Shown piece by piece: positions 45,704 through 57,665 of a stretch of 64,000 nucleotides of DNA. The position numbers were made by a program, and so were the translations under genes. Numbering within the stretch: position 1 is the stretch's first letter; each line of letters starts with the position of its first letter. Under the pieces are notes generated by a model, which was given only the letters and a program-made list of their open reading frames with translations, was not told the origin of the DNA and ran no database searches. The stretch spans positions 28,618,001-28,682,000 of the forward strand of contig CM044314.1 of assembly GCA_024291935.2 (NCBI GenBank), read 5' to 3'. This DNA is from Okapia johnstoni. Taxonomy: Eukaryota > Chordata > Mammalia > Artiodactyla > Giraffidae.

Positions 45704-45932
45704 TGCTGTGCTGTGCTAAGTCGCTTTAATCGTGTCCGACTCTGTGCAACCCTATGGACTGCAGCCTGCCAGGCTCCACTGTCCATGGGATTCTCCAGGC
45801 AAGAATAGTGGAGTGGGTTGCCATGCCCTCCTCCAAGGGATGTTCCCAACCCAGGGTTTGAACCTGCGTCTCTTACATCTAACTTGCATTGGCAGGTGGG
45901 TTCTTTACCACTAGCACCACCTGGAAAGCCCA
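45704..45932 (-). mobile_element. Bov-tA SINE (reverse)
   Basis: Reverse Bov-tA: gctaagtcgctttaatcgtgtccg, gtttgaacctgcgtctc, actagcaccacctggaaagccc. Confidence 0.93.
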
Positions 45933-45994
45933 GAACATTCACAGTATTCCAAAAAGAAGCCATGTACTTGTTAGTCTCAGTTCAAGTATAGCAT

Positions 45995-46205
45995 GCCTTG
46001 GCTTCCCTGTCCATCACCAGCTCCTGAAGCTTGCTCAAACTCATGTCCATCAAGTCAGTGATGCCATCCAACCATCTCATCCTCTGTCGTCCCTTTCTCC
46101 TCCTGCCTTCAATCTTTCCCAGCATCAGGGTCTTTTCCAATGAGTCAGTTCTTCACCTCAGGTGGCCAAAGTACTGGAGGTTCAGCTTCAGCATCAGTCC
46201 TTCTC
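45995..46205 (-). mobile_element. BovB LINE 3' fragment (reverse)
   Basis: From ttggcttccctgtccatcacc to ccagcttcagcatcagtccttct-like sequence of the reverse BovB 3' end. The very end of the tail is missing. Confidence 0.85.
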
Positions 46206-47225
46206 AGTTAGTCCCAATTCCCTCCAACCCCAGTTCCCATAATCTCCATGTGGACTCGATGGATTTGTCTGTTCCAGACATGTCACAGAAGTGGAATCAT
46301 GAAATACGTGACCTTTTGTACCTGATTTCTTTCATTTAGCATAAAGTCTTCAAGGTTTTTTGCATAGTATAGCACATATCAGTATTTCACTCCTCTTTAT
46401 GGGTGAGTAATAGTTCAATGTATGAATATACCATATTTTAAAAATGTATTCATCAATTGATGGCGTTTGTGGTTTTTTTTTTTACTTTTTTGGCTATTAT
46501 GAGTAATGCCAGTAAAAACATTTGTGTACAGGTTTTTGCATAAAGATGGGTTTCTATTTCCCTTGGGTGTATACATAGGAATTGGTATGTATAACTTTCT
46601 GAGGAAATTCCAGATTATTTTTCACAGTGGCTACATCATCTTATTTTCCCACCTGCATCATATGAAGGTTCTGATTTCTCCACATCCTAAGACATCTCAT
46701 TTGTCCATTTTGAAATGATACCCAGGCTGGTAGGTAGACATGCTAGTTTGTGGTTTTGATTTGCATTTCCCTAATGAATGATAGTGTTGAATATATTTTC
46801 ATGTGCTTGTTGGCTGTGTTTATGTATTCTTTGGAGAAGGGTCTATTCAAATCATTTGCCCATTTTTAAATTGGGTTATTTATCCTTTTATTGTTAAGTT
46901 GTAAGTGTTCTTTGTATACTTTAGATATTATACATTTATGAGCTATGTGATTTGCAAATATTTTTCCCATTCTGTCATTTGGATTTTCACTCTCTTGATA
47001 GTGTTGTTTTTAAAAATTGTGGTTAAAATACACATAACAAAATTTACCACTTTAACCGTTTTAAGTATACAGTTCAGTGATAATGAGTACATTCACATTT
47101 TGTGTACCCATGACCACCATCTATCTCTGGAATTCTTTTCCACTTGTAAAATTGAATCTTTGTCCCATTAAATAATAACTCCCCATTCCTCCCTTCCCCC
47201 AATCACCAGCAGCCATCATTGTACT
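46206..47225 (-). mobile_element. L1 fragment(s) (reverse)
   Basis: Reverse L1 blocks in order: tttcatttagcataaagtcttc, gatggcgtttgtgg, gggtgtatacataggaattgg, gcatttccctaatgaatgatag, tttgcccatttttaaattggg, ttagatattatacatttatg. L1 3' UTR-like gttaaaatacacataacaaaatttacc then follows at 47,020. It may be two joined copies. The ORFs inside are chance. Confidence 0.8.
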
Positions 47226-48566
47226 TTCTGTGAAAATACTAAAAGCTACCAAATTGTCCACTTTCATATCATGAATTTTCTGATATGTGAATTATATCTC
47301 AATTTTTAAAAAAGCAAGAGAGAGGAATTGATTGAAATCATTGAACATTTTATGGTGTCTCTTACTGTTGCTGTCATCTGCTGGTATTGACTTCAATTGT
47401 CTGCTCTTCTCCCAATAGAGCCCTTCACGGGGTACCGAGGAGAAGGAAACAGTTCATGGAAAAATGGTAAAAATGAGCACAGAGGTAAGACTCATTTTAA
47501 CCAAATAGCTTGTCTAGTGACTTACAAGTGTACCAGCATAGTAAAATCATTTGGCATTGGCCCTTGTTGAGCACTCTGCAGATCTAGGCACTGAATCCCC
47601 CAGTCAATGAAACTTTTTGTAAACACAATGGGGAGTTGTCACCTCAGAATGGACAGTTTGATCATTTGCCCAATAGATGAAAAGGCCAATGATTGGGACT
47701 TGCTTGAGCTTTTGTTTCTGTTCTATTTTTTGGTTTCCATTTTGGATTGAAGAAGCAATGAAAATCACTTATACTTTCTCTTCTTGTTGTTTATCATTTT
47801 GATTGAGGTTGAGAACAACACTGATAAATAATCATGTTTGACTGGAAATGGTAAACTTCGATAACAAAAATTACAGAACATCCCAAGGTTTCTGTTTAAA
47901 AACTTTTCTGTTACTGCCATGTCTGCATTAAAACAGTCATGGAAAAAAGATAAACCAACCAAAACAACAATTTTTATATTCCTTGACTTCATGGTTTTAC
48001 CACCCAACTGCACTGGCTTTGAAACATAAATAATTCCTGTCTCATCCTCAGTAATCATAAACTTTGTACAAATAACTTATCCTCTTCAAGCTTTGGTTTC
48101 ATCCACTTGAAGATGTTCTGCCAAATTTCTTCCCTTTTTTCACATTATTGTCCTAGGAAGGTCTCCCCTCCAGGAACTCAAGTGAACTTATGAGAAGATT
48201 TGAAATCCTCTAAGAGGGTGATAGAATTCTAAAATATGCTTCCAATTTCATTTAAGGAATTTGAGTGGTAAGCATGAGACAAAGGGTCTTGAGGCATTTC
48301 GGCCTCAGGTGCCAGGTCTGCACCCAGAGTGACATGAATGACTATGCCTCGCCTTTACTGTCAGCCCTTTAGCCAGATCTGTAGGCCTGAGTGTTACATC
48401 CATCTCTTTTCCACTCTCTACCTCCTGGGGATACTGTATGAAGAGGTTGGAATGGAAGGGTGGAGTCTTGGGATAAGTGACTATTTACTTATAAGTGAGT
48501 GTAAGTCACCATTACCTTCTGCACAGTGACTGGATTCAGGAAGTGATGCTTTGCAGTTCATTCTAG
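47226..48566. other. Intergenic, nothing firmly recognised
   Basis: No named repeat dominates. An exon-like 66-bp open segment lies at 47,420-47,485 (see findings), without supporting neighbours. Confidence 0.4.
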
Positions 48567-49590
48567 TGTTTTGGTTAAAACCTCAAAGGCTGCACCATTC
48601 TGCCACTACCTGTCCTCTCTGATTGGAATATTGGCCCTTAATTCCTCTGTTAACACAGAGGGACCTGCAGAAGGTAAGTCCCTTTTATGTTAAGCCCTGT
48701 GCTGAGGAATCAGTGATGAACAAACATTGATACTTGCCTGTGCTGGAGGAGCTTACATCTGTGCAGTAGTCATGAATCAAATAGTCCCTTTGCATAATAT
48801 ATAGACTTGCGCTTCCTTTCTTCCCCTGTTCACCTAACAATCTTGGCACTTTCTCATTTTGTGGGTCCCCAGAAGACAATGGCACCCCACTCCAGTACTC
48901 TTGCCTGGAAAATCCCATGGATGGAGGAGCCTGGTAGACTACAGTCCATGGGGTCGCTAAGAGTTGGACACGACTAAGCGACCTCACTTTCAATTTTCAC
49001 TTTCATGCGTTGTAGAAGGAAATGGCAACCCACTCCAGTGTTCTTGTCTGGAGAATCCCAGGGACGGGGGAGCCTGGTGGGCTGCCGTCTATGGGGTCGC
49101 ACAGAGTCGGACACGACTGAAGCGACTTAACAGCAGCAGCAGCAGCAGCAAATGAAGTTTCCATGTAGCCATCCCATGCCCCTGGTAGACGGAGGCTTAG
49201 AAAGTGTGACCACTTCATCTTCTCTGAATTTCATCAGGAAAAAAGAAAAGTCCTGAACTACATCGAATAAAAGGCCTTCTGACCTAGTGCTCTTCATTGC
49301 AGCTCAGACGTGCCTGGTTGATTCAGATGTTTCAGCCAGAATCACAGGGCCCATCTTCTGCCACCTGGCTCTGCTCCAGCTCACCGGCTGTGACCTGATG
49401 TCTGGTCTCTGTCTTCAGGGAGTTTGGCTGCACCACTGGCCCTCAGGCTGCCCTCATGGTGTCCCTTGGTGACCTCACCATTACTTTCTGCAGGCCCCCC
49501 TGTGTTAACGAGGAAACAAGGGCCAATATTCCAATCAGAGAGGACAGGTAGTGGAGCAATGGTGCAGCCTTTGAGGGTTTAACCAAAACA
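48567..49590. repeat. 107-bp inverted repeat pair around an 810-bp centre
   Basis: The arm at 48,567-48,673 (tgttttggttaaaacc... to ...gacctgcagaag) recurs as its reverse complement at 49,485-49,590 with about 10 differences. The centre contains a Bov-A2 SINE and unique sequence. Confidence 0.88.
48874..49150 (+). mobile_element. Bov-A2 SINE
   Basis: Two Bov-A monomers joined by tcactttcaattttcactttcatgc, ending in an (AGC)n tail. Confidence 0.93.
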
Positions 49591-49899
49591 GTTTCATCAC
49601 CACCTTGAAGTTATTTATCAGAGGGCAAAATGTTTATTTTAACATTTTGGTATAGAATCCATCCCCTGTATACCACCAAAGTTATTACCAAAACGTCTAG
49701 GATCATAAATGGCATCAATAACACAAATTCTTCTGTTTTAGATCTAGTACTATACCATGGATATCTTTCCTTGACAATACATGTAGGCTTGCATCGTTCA
49801 GTTGTCATTCCCTTAATCTCCTTTTCATCTACTGATGGCCATTTGGATTAGGCTTTTATTTTTTTCTCTGTAACATAGCACTGAGTATCTTTGCACATA

Positions 49900-50170
49900 T
49901 ATCTTTGTGGATATGTATAAATAGTATTATATAATTATTTCCTGTTCTCTCCCCATTTTGAGTTTATCTTTGTATAAGGTGTTAGGAAGTGTTCTAATTT
50001 CATTCTTTTACATATAGCTGCCCAGTTTTCCCAGCACCATTTATTGAAGAGGCTGTCTTTGCTCCATTGTACATTTTTGCCTCCTTTGTCAAACATAAGG
50101 TACCCATAGGTGCATGGGTTTATTTCTGGGCTTTCTATCTTGTTCCATTGGTCTATATTTTATCCTTCAA
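49900..50170 (-). mobile_element. L1 fragment (reverse)
   Basis: Reverse L1: gtataaggtgttaggaagtg, cccagcaccatttattgaagagg, tttgtcaaacataaggtacc, ttccattggtctatattt. Confidence 0.88.
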
Positions 50171-50344
50171 TAAAAAATAAATACATTTTAAAAATTAATT
50201 CCTGGAAATGGAACTACTTACTGAAAAAAATTTATTTCAGGGTGTAATACCATCTATAGTGAATTTCCTGACAACTCATACACCAGCTCTTTTAATAGGC
50301 AGAATGTGACCTAACTTGCATATCTTCTTGGAGAGAAAAGCAAA

Positions 50345-50508
50345 AGAAAGTTAGTCAGTTAGTCGTTGTCTGACTCTTTGTGACCCCATGGACTGTAGCC
50401 CACTAGGCACATCCATGGGATTCTCCAGGCAAGAATACTGGAGTGGGTTGCCATTTCCTTCTCCAGAGGATCTTCCCGACCCAGGGATTGAACCCAGGTC
50501 TCCCACAT
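50345..50508 (-). mobile_element. Bov-tA SINE (reverse), part split by a BovB
   Basis: Reverse Bov-tA from gttagtcagttagtcgttgtc to attgaacccaggtctcccacat. The rest of the SINE (gcagactctttacagactaaggcaccagggaagtc) lies beyond the BovB at 52,435-52,474. Confidence 0.9.
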
Positions 50509-52425
50509 GGAAAAGAAATGCAAAAAAGCAAAATGGCTGTCTGAGGAGGCCTTACAAATAGCTGGGAAGAGAAGAGAAGCGAAAAGCAAAGGAGAAAAGG
50601 AAAGATATTCCCATCTGAATGCAGAGTTCCAAAGAATAGCAAGGAGAGATAAGAAAGCCTTCCTCAGTGATCAGTGCAAAGAAATAGAGGAAAACAACAG
50701 ACTGGGAAAGACTAGAGATCTCTTCAAGAAAATTAGAGATACCAAGGGAACATTTCATGCAAAGATGGGCTCGATAAAGGACAAAATGGTATGGACCTAA
50801 CAGAAGCAGAAGATATTAAGAAGAGGTGGCAAGAATACACAGAAGAACTGTACAAAAAAGATCTTCACGACCCAGATAATCACGATGGTGTGATCACTCA
50901 CCTAGAGCCAAACATCCTGGAATGTGAAGTCAAGTGGGCCTTAGGAAGCATCACTACGAACAAAGCTAGTGGAGGTGATGGAATTCCAGTTGAGCTCTTT
51001 CAAATCCTCAAAGGTGATGCTGTGAAAGTGTTGCACTCAATATGCCAGCAAATTTGAAAAACTCAGCAGCGGCCACAGGACTGGAAAAGGTCAGTTTTCG
51101 TTCCAATCCCAAAGAAAGGCAATGCCAAAGAATGCTCAAACTACCGCACAATTGCACTCATCTCACATGCTAGTAAAGTAATGCTCAAAATTCTCCAAGC
51201 CAGGCTTCAGCAATACGTGAACTGTGAACTTCCAGATGTTCAAGCTGGTTTTAGAAAAGGCAGAGGAACAAGAGATCAAATTGCCAATATCCGCTGGATC
51301 ATCGAAAAAGCAAGAGAGTTCCAGAAAAACATCTATTTCTGCTTTATTGACTATGCCAAAGCCTTTGACTGTGTGGATCACAATAAACTGTGGAAAATTC
51401 TGAAAGCGGTGGGAATACCAGACCATCTGACCTGTCTCTTGAGAAACCTGTATGCAGGTCAGGGAGCAACAGTTAGACCTGGACATGGAACAACAGACTG
51501 GTTCCAAATAGGAAAAGGAATACGTCAAGGCTGTATATTGTCACCCTGCTTATTTAACTTCTATGCAGAGTATATCATGAGAAACGCTGGGCTGGAAGAA
51601 ACACAAGCTGGAATCCAAATTGCTGGGAGAAATACCAATAACCTCGGATATGCAGATGACACCACCCTTATGGCAGAAAGTGAAGAAGAACTAAAGAGCC
51701 TCTTGATGAAGGTGAAAGAGGAGAGTGAAAAAGTTGGCTTAAAGCTCAACGTTTGGAAAACTAAGATCATGGCATCCGGTCCCATCACTTCATGGGAAAT
51801 AGATGGGAAGACAGTGGAAATAGTGTCAGACTTTATTTTTTGGGGCTCCATAATCACTGCTGATGGTGATTGCAGCCATGAAATTAAAAGATGCTTACTC
51901 CTTGGAAGGAAGGTTATGGCCAACCTAGAAAGCATATTTAAAAGCAGAGACATTACTTGGCCAACAAAAGTCTGTCTAGTCAAGGCTATGGTTTTTCCAG
52001 TGGTCATGTATGGATGTGAGAGTTGGACGGTGAAGAAAGCTGAGCACTGAAGAATTGATGCTTTTGAACTGTGGTGTTGGAGAAGACTCTTGAGAGTCCC
52101 TTGGACTGCAAGGAGATCCAATCAATCCATCCTAAAGGAGATCAATCCTGGGTGTTCATTGGAAGGACTGATGTTGAAGCTGAAACTCCAATACTTTGGC
52201 CACCTCATGCGAAGAGTTGACTCATTGGAAAAGACCCTAATTCTGGGTAGGATTGGGGGCAGGAGGAGAAGGGGACGACAGAGGATGAGATGGCTGGATG
52301 GCATCACCGACTCGATGGACATGGGTTTGGGTAGACTCTGGGAGTTGGTGATGGATGGAGAGGCCTGGCATGCTGCAATTCATGGGGTCGCAAGGAGTCG
52401 GACATGACTGAGCGACCGAACTGAA
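50509..52425 (+). mobile_element. BovB LINE, 1.9 kb, inserted in a Bov-tA; open RT frame
   Basis: The insertion is flanked by CTCCCACAT at 50500-50508 and 52426-52434. It lacks the endonuclease region and begins in the linker before the RT. Frames of 97 codons (50,507-50,800) and 88 codons (50,791-51,057) are followed by a 289-codon frame (51,181-52,050) holding the RT core: FIDYAKAFDCVDHNKLW, GIRQGCILSPCLF and YADDTTLM. A stop follows at 52,048-52,050 (KKAEH*), where related copies continue with a basic residue. The 3' tail reads gagcgaccgaactgaa. Confidence 0.94.
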
Positions 52426-52434
52426 CTCCCACAT

Positions 52435-52474
52435 TGCGTGCAGACTCTTTACAGACTAAGGCACCAGGGAAGTC
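52435..52474 (-). mobile_element. Bov-tA SINE (reverse), remainder after BovB insertion
   Basis: The tRNA-like head complement (tgcagactctttacagactaaggcaccagggaagtc) completes the SINE begun at 50,345. Confidence 0.88.
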
Positions 52475-53129
52475 ATATTCTTAGAGGGGTATTCTAATTT
52501 CAACTTTATTATTACAAAATCAAAATATTATTATTCTCACCATTAAGTTTATCATTATCATGGTCATTACCCTAAAAAATTGATGTAAACAGTATTTACC
52601 ATGTATTGAGAACCCATACACCAGGCACTTTTGACACAAAGTTGATTTAGTATAATTTAATTCACTCCTCACAACAACAATATGAGGTAAGAATTAGTCA
52701 TTCATTGTACAATTGAAATACAAAATGTGAGTTAATTTGTACTTTTAGGCAAGTAATTTATGTTCTCTGTGTTTCCATTCTAATAGTAGAATAATGGTGT
52801 AGTATTTTTATAGTATTAAAATACTATGTATCTGCTAGACATTTCATGGTGCCTGTGAATTGTTCAGGTGACAACATGAGACATGATATGTCCAAAGTTT
52901 CGATGTGCTGGGAAGGATGCAAGAACAGAAAGAAGACTAAAAAGACTGGAGGTCTGGGTGCTGGGGTGTGCCTTAACCTCCAGCGACCTATGTGATGTAA
53001 GTCACAAAATCTCTCTGGACCTCCTGCCTGCATTTCTGAAATACAAAAGTAAGGAACTGGATTCGATGGAGTTCAACTTTTTCGGGTTAAAATGTTTGTT
53101 AAGTCCACAATTGGGCCTTAAAGTCTTTT
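52475..53129. other. Intergenic with a MIR-like stretch
   Basis: About 52,600-52,770 (atgtattgagaacccatacaccaggcac, tcactcctcacaacaacaatatgaggtaag) is a MIR-like SINE. No gene is seen. Confidence 0.55.
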
Positions 53130-53459
53130 TGTGAGCAACATGCATGGGCTAGAGATTATCACACTAAGTGAAGTAAGTCCGACAGAGAAAAACAAATATC
53201 ATATGACATCACTTATATGTGAAATCTAAAAAAAAAGATACAAATGAGCTTATTTATAAAAGAGAAATAGAGTCAGATGTAAAAAGCAAACTTATGGTTA
53301 TCAAAGGGGAAAGGGGTGGGGAGGGATAAATTAAGAGTTGGATTAACATATATGCACTACTATATATAAATAGACAACCAACAAGGACTTACTGTAGAGC
53401 ACAGGGAACTCTACTCAATATTTTGTAATAACCTAAAAGGGAAAAGAATCCAAAAAGAA

Positions 53460-53517
<58 letters not shown>

Positions 53518-53600
53518 CTGAATTACTTTGCTGTATACCTGAAATTAATACAACGTTGTAAATCAGTTATACATCAGTAAAGAAATCATTTTGATTGTCA
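53130..53600 (+). mobile_element. Bovine-type L1 3' end containing an (AT)n microsatellite
   Basis: Sense L1 3' sequence: gaagtaagtccgacagagaaaaac, atcatatgacatcacttatatgtg, cagggaactctactcaatatt, ctgaattactttgctgtatacctg. Confidence 0.85.
53461..53516. repeat. (AT)n microsatellite
   Basis: About 27 uninterrupted AT/TA dinucleotides inside the L1 3' end; likely length-polymorphic. Confidence 0.97.
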
Positions 53601-53775
53601 GCTTTGAGGTATCATTCACAAACAATAAAATTCATCAATTTTAAGTGCACAGGTTGAAGAGTTTGACAAATGTATCCAGTCGTGTAACCACACCACCACC
53701 ATGATTATGATATGGAATATTCCTATCACTCCAGTAAATTTCCTCCTGCCCCTTTGTTGTCCATCCCCTCCCCAG

Positions 53776-53976
53776 GGACTTCCCTGGTGGCTCAGTGGTA
53801 GAGAATCGTCTGCTAATGCAGAAGATGGGGATTTGATCCCTGGGTCTGGAAGATCCCCTGGAGAAGGAAATGGCAACTCGCTCCAGTTTTCTGGCCTGGA
53901 GAATTCCATGCACAGAAGAGCCCGGAGGGCTCCATCGGGTTGCAATGGAGTTGGACAGGACTTAGTGATGAAACAA
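53776..53976 (+). mobile_element. Bov-tA SINE
   Basis: Head gacttccctggtggctcagtgg, B box atttgatccctgggtc, Bov-A body, end agtgatgaaacaacaac. Confidence 0.92.
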
Positions 53977-54052
53977 CAACCTCTCGCCCAAGCCCAGCCC
54001 CTGGCAATCACTGATCTGCTTTCTGTTGCTGTAACTTTGCCTTTGTGTGCAT

Positions 54053-54258
54053 GTTAAGTCACTTCAGTTGTGTCCGACTGCGATGTTATGGACTGTAGCC
54101 CGCCAGGGTCCTCTGTCCTTGAGATTTTCCATGCAAAAATACTGAAGTGGGTTGCCATTTCCTCCTCCAGGGGATCTTTCCAACACAGAGATTGAACCCA
54201 TGTCTCTTATGTCTCCTGCATTGGCAGGCAGGTTCTTCACCACTAGTGCCACCTGGAT
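54053..54258 (-). mobile_element. Bov-tA SINE (reverse)
   Basis: Reverse Bov-tA: aagtcacttcagttgtgtccg, gattgaacccatgtctc, cactagtgccacctgg. Confidence 0.92.
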
Positions 54259-54282
54259 GCCTTTATTAGAAGTTTATATAGT

Positions 54283-54590
54283 GCTTCCCTGGTGGCTCAG
54301 TGGTAAAGAATCTACCTGCCAATGCAGGAAACATGGGTTCAATTCCTGGTTTGGAATTGAGCCCCTGTGCCACAACTATTGAGCCTGTGCTCTAGAGCTG
54401 GGAAGTTGCACCTACTGAGTCCCTCACGCCCTAGAGTCCGTGCTCCGCAACAGGAGAAGCCACTGTGGTGAGAAGCCCTCGCACCTCAGCTAGAAAGTAG
54501 CCCCCTCTTGAGACAACTAGAGAAAAGTCCAAACAGCAAAAAAGACCCAGCATAGCCATAAATAAATAAAATTGTATTTTTTAAAAGTGC
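54283..54590 (+). mobile_element. CHR-type SINE, long copy
   Basis: Head cttccctggtggctcagtgg, body with gagcctgtgctctagagctggg, gcaacaggagaagccactgtgg and actagagaaaagtcc, and tail cataaataaataaaatt. Confidence 0.9.
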
Positions 54591-56214
54591 ACATAAATGG
54601 ACTCATGCAGTTTGCTTTCTCTTGTGTCTCTCTTCTTTCACTTAGCACTATGCTTTGGAGATTCATATCTTTGATTATTAGTGCATTTTATTATCATTTC
54701 ATGTTGGTTCTTTGTATTTGTTCTAAAATAGACTGTTAATGTAGTTTTCCCATTTTCTATTGGTTTATTGCTCCTTTCATTGTAAATTTATAGAAGCACA
54801 TTTTTAAAAAGTCAGTGAATAACATGGAAGTTGACTTTATTTTTCTAAAGCTTCCTGAGTGTCTTTTTTCACCCAAGGGCCTCCTTGGAGCAGCAATAGC
54901 CATAGATGTCACCTTTATCCTCTCTTCTGTCACCTCTGGAGGTGCTTCTTCCCTTTCGCTTCCCAGCTTGCCACAGAGGAGCACACACTGGCCTGCTGCT
55001 CACACTGCCCGGGTGGGGCTGCGGGGCGCTGAAAGGGGACAGCAGAGGACAGAGCCCCCATTTCCACCCCTGCTCCTCGGCACCCATCTGGGGTGATGTC
55101 CCCACCCCACACTTCTATCTCCAGACCCTGCTTGCTGTTCCTGAGCCTGTGCACCTGGTCCTGGGACCAGAGATACTCCTTAGCCAAAGCCTGGATTTTC
55201 TCTGACCTGCAGCAAGCCTCCTTTTTGTCCTGTGCAATGGGATGAACCAAGGGGTGGAGGAGGGACTGTCCCCTTCCTCATGTTCTGCCTTGTTTCTCCC
55301 CATAAAGACTCAGAAAACCTCCACAGGAATGGGCAGTCTCTGCAGCGGCCACTTCCAAATCCTTAGCGAAAAGGGAAGTCTGGGCAGGTGTATGGGACTG
55401 GGGAACAAAGGGTGGTGGGAAACCTCCTGGGACAGACAGGGTCCCATCAGCTCCCTACAGCCTGAGGCTGCCTGGGTGCCACCCCCGTGCCTCCTCTTTC
55501 CCAGGCTGCACTGTCGTGTCATGATGCTGGAAGAGCCCGCTGTCTCTAGGGCCCTGCAGGCCTGGATCTCCTGCCTGGGACTGGTGTGTGCCTGGCTTCC
55601 TGGGAGATCTTACTGCCTACAGAGGTGAGGCTCTATTGGGTGTCATCAGCAGGGCCCCACCTCAGGTGCTCCCCGAGTTAGTGGGCTATCCTGTACCAGC
55701 TTCAGTGCCTAACCACCAAGAACTTGGTACCTGCAAGAAAATACATCTTGTTTTCCAATCAGCCCACCAGGCACACATTAAGAGCACACACGCTGCTTAT
55801 AAACTGGGATTACCCTGTTTAAAATTCATAGAAAGCTTAGGAGTGCTTCTCAGTCAGGTACAGGTGGATTTTGCTCAGTTTTCCTTTTTATTCTGTCTCT
55901 ACCTAGTTCAAGATGGCATTGAAGAGGACACACAGCAGCATGGAGTAATTCAGAATGAGAATGGTGATGCTGAACAAATAATCTTGGTTCAATTCCAATG
56001 CACAACTTAAAGTTCTTTTATTAAAAACTGTTAACTGGAAAATATGTACATAACTGTCCTCCTATGATGATTTCACGTGTTTTTTGTCCCAGAATTTCTT
56101 TATGTTACTCTCTGAAATTCCCAGCTCTTAAACAACTGAATGTTCCCTAGTATCTTCAAATTCCCCATCTTTAGATTTGAAGGGCCTTGTAAAAGGTTTC
56201 TGGAGATTTCTTTC
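54591..56214. other. Partly GC-rich stretch with unassigned ORFs
   Basis: Between about 54,930 and 55,700 the base composition is clearly more GC-rich than around it. Plus-strand ORFs of 128 codons (55,242-55,628) and 140 codons (55,588-56,010) and minus ORFs of up to 106 codons overlap here. The segment 55,505-55,624 is flanked by a good acceptor (ctctttcccag) and donor (gtgagg). I recognise no protein family. Confidence 0.35.
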
Positions 56215-56312
56215 TTTTTTTTTTTTATTTTTCTTTTGGTTTTGGCTGTGAAGCTTGTGGGATCTTAGTTCTCTGACCTGGAGTCCTAACCACTGGACCA
56301 CCAAGGAATTCC
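56215..56312 (-). mobile_element. CHR/tRNA-Glu-type SINE (reverse)
   Basis: T-rich tail, ggctgtgaagcttgtgggatcttagttctctgacc, taaccactggaccaccaaggaattccc. Confidence 0.8.
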
Positions 56313-57665
56313 CAGGATTCTGAAGATTTTGACTCAGTAGTCAACAAAGGCCCTCCCAAACATTTTGTCTGACTCTGCAGTCCACAAAGAAACTGGAAGC
56401 CCTTCTTTCCGTGGAAAGACCACCTGCTGCATCCTCGGCTGCAATACAAATAACCACTATGAAGCTCAATGGTTAGCTTCAATGAGTTTATCTTACCATG
56501 TAGGCTTGGACTTCCAGGTATGTTTGTGCTGTGTTTCAAATTCAAGTGCGCAGTTCCAACAGTTTATAAGTTGTACTCTGTCTACCTTGTATTCTATCAA
56601 GCATCAGGTATAGAGTCGTCTCTGTGTGGGTGCTCTGCAAACACTAATTAGTGATGATCAGGATAATGATATTGACCAATGACTCCATGAAATTGATGAA
56701 TCATCTGGTGGAAGAAGCCAGGTACAGCAATTATGTAACACTGCTTCACCCAACAAGTAATGTTTCATACCTCAGAGCAACATAGAACATTTTGCCTGTC
56801 AATGCCTGCTCACTATTTCCAGTCAAAGCCAAAAGGGTTTCTTTGTAGAGTAAAACTTTTCAAACACATTGACCTTGAAGGGAGACTCTTAATGTAAGAG
56901 AGATAGCTGTTTCCTTTGGTTCAGGGTACTATCAAAACCTGGCTCCCTCAGGAACTGGCAATTGAATAAACAAAAAGGCGAAGCAAGAAGTTGGATTCAA
57001 CTGATAAAAACAAATAAACTAATTCATGTGAGTATTAACACTTCAACGGTACTGTTCCTAACCCCTTGTCGAAAGGTCTGGACCTTTTAAAACAAACTGG
57101 CTGTAGTATAGACAAATATACAGAAAGGCTCTTAATTTATCTATATGAGATTGCTGATGTTTGATGATTTTTGAATTGCTTCAAAATTGAGCTTCAATTG
57201 CTTCAAAATTCAAATTTGAAGCAATTTTGAATTGCTTCAAAATAGCAATTTCAAGTGGCTCAACTTAATACAAGATTTAAGAATTCTTGATTTAAAACTC
57301 TAAGACTTTTAAAATGTTTTTTCATTTTATATGACATCTCTCTTTCCCCCCTTTCCCTAGCTAATACACTTGTATTTATTCTTTAACACCCAGTTGATAC
57401 ATTACCGCACTTAGAGGGCCGTTTATTTTTTTCTTTCCCATAGGTCATATACCACTACAAGCACTTATCACACATATTATTGATATTTTCTTTGTGCCTA
57501 TTACTTAATTATGTTATGAAGTTATAAAGTAAATGGATTATTTTTATAACTGTATGAATAATCTATTAAATATAGGTAAAAACAATTTGTAAAATTGTAA
57601 AGCAATATTCAAATTATATTTTAAAAAAGTGAATTCTTTTACTTAGAATGTATCTATATAAACAT
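56313..57665. other. AT-rich intergenic stretch, no gene recognised
   Basis: Nothing I can name apart from the inverted-repeat cluster at 57,171-57,250. Confidence 0.4.
57171..57250. repeat. Cluster of AT-rich inverted repeats (ttgcttcaaaatt units)
   Basis: The motif attgcttcaaaatt occurs three times in direct order and once as its reverse complement aatttgaagcaatttt, giving a possible stem of 12-14 bp. Confidence 0.85.

Noticed and set aside
51181..52050. Long ORF (289 codons) as a possible host gene
   Set aside because: It is the BovB reverse transcriptase, with YADD and the CESWTVKKAE tail, bounded by a target-site duplication. The same applies to the ORFs at 6063-6899, 21714-22376 and 58178-58738.
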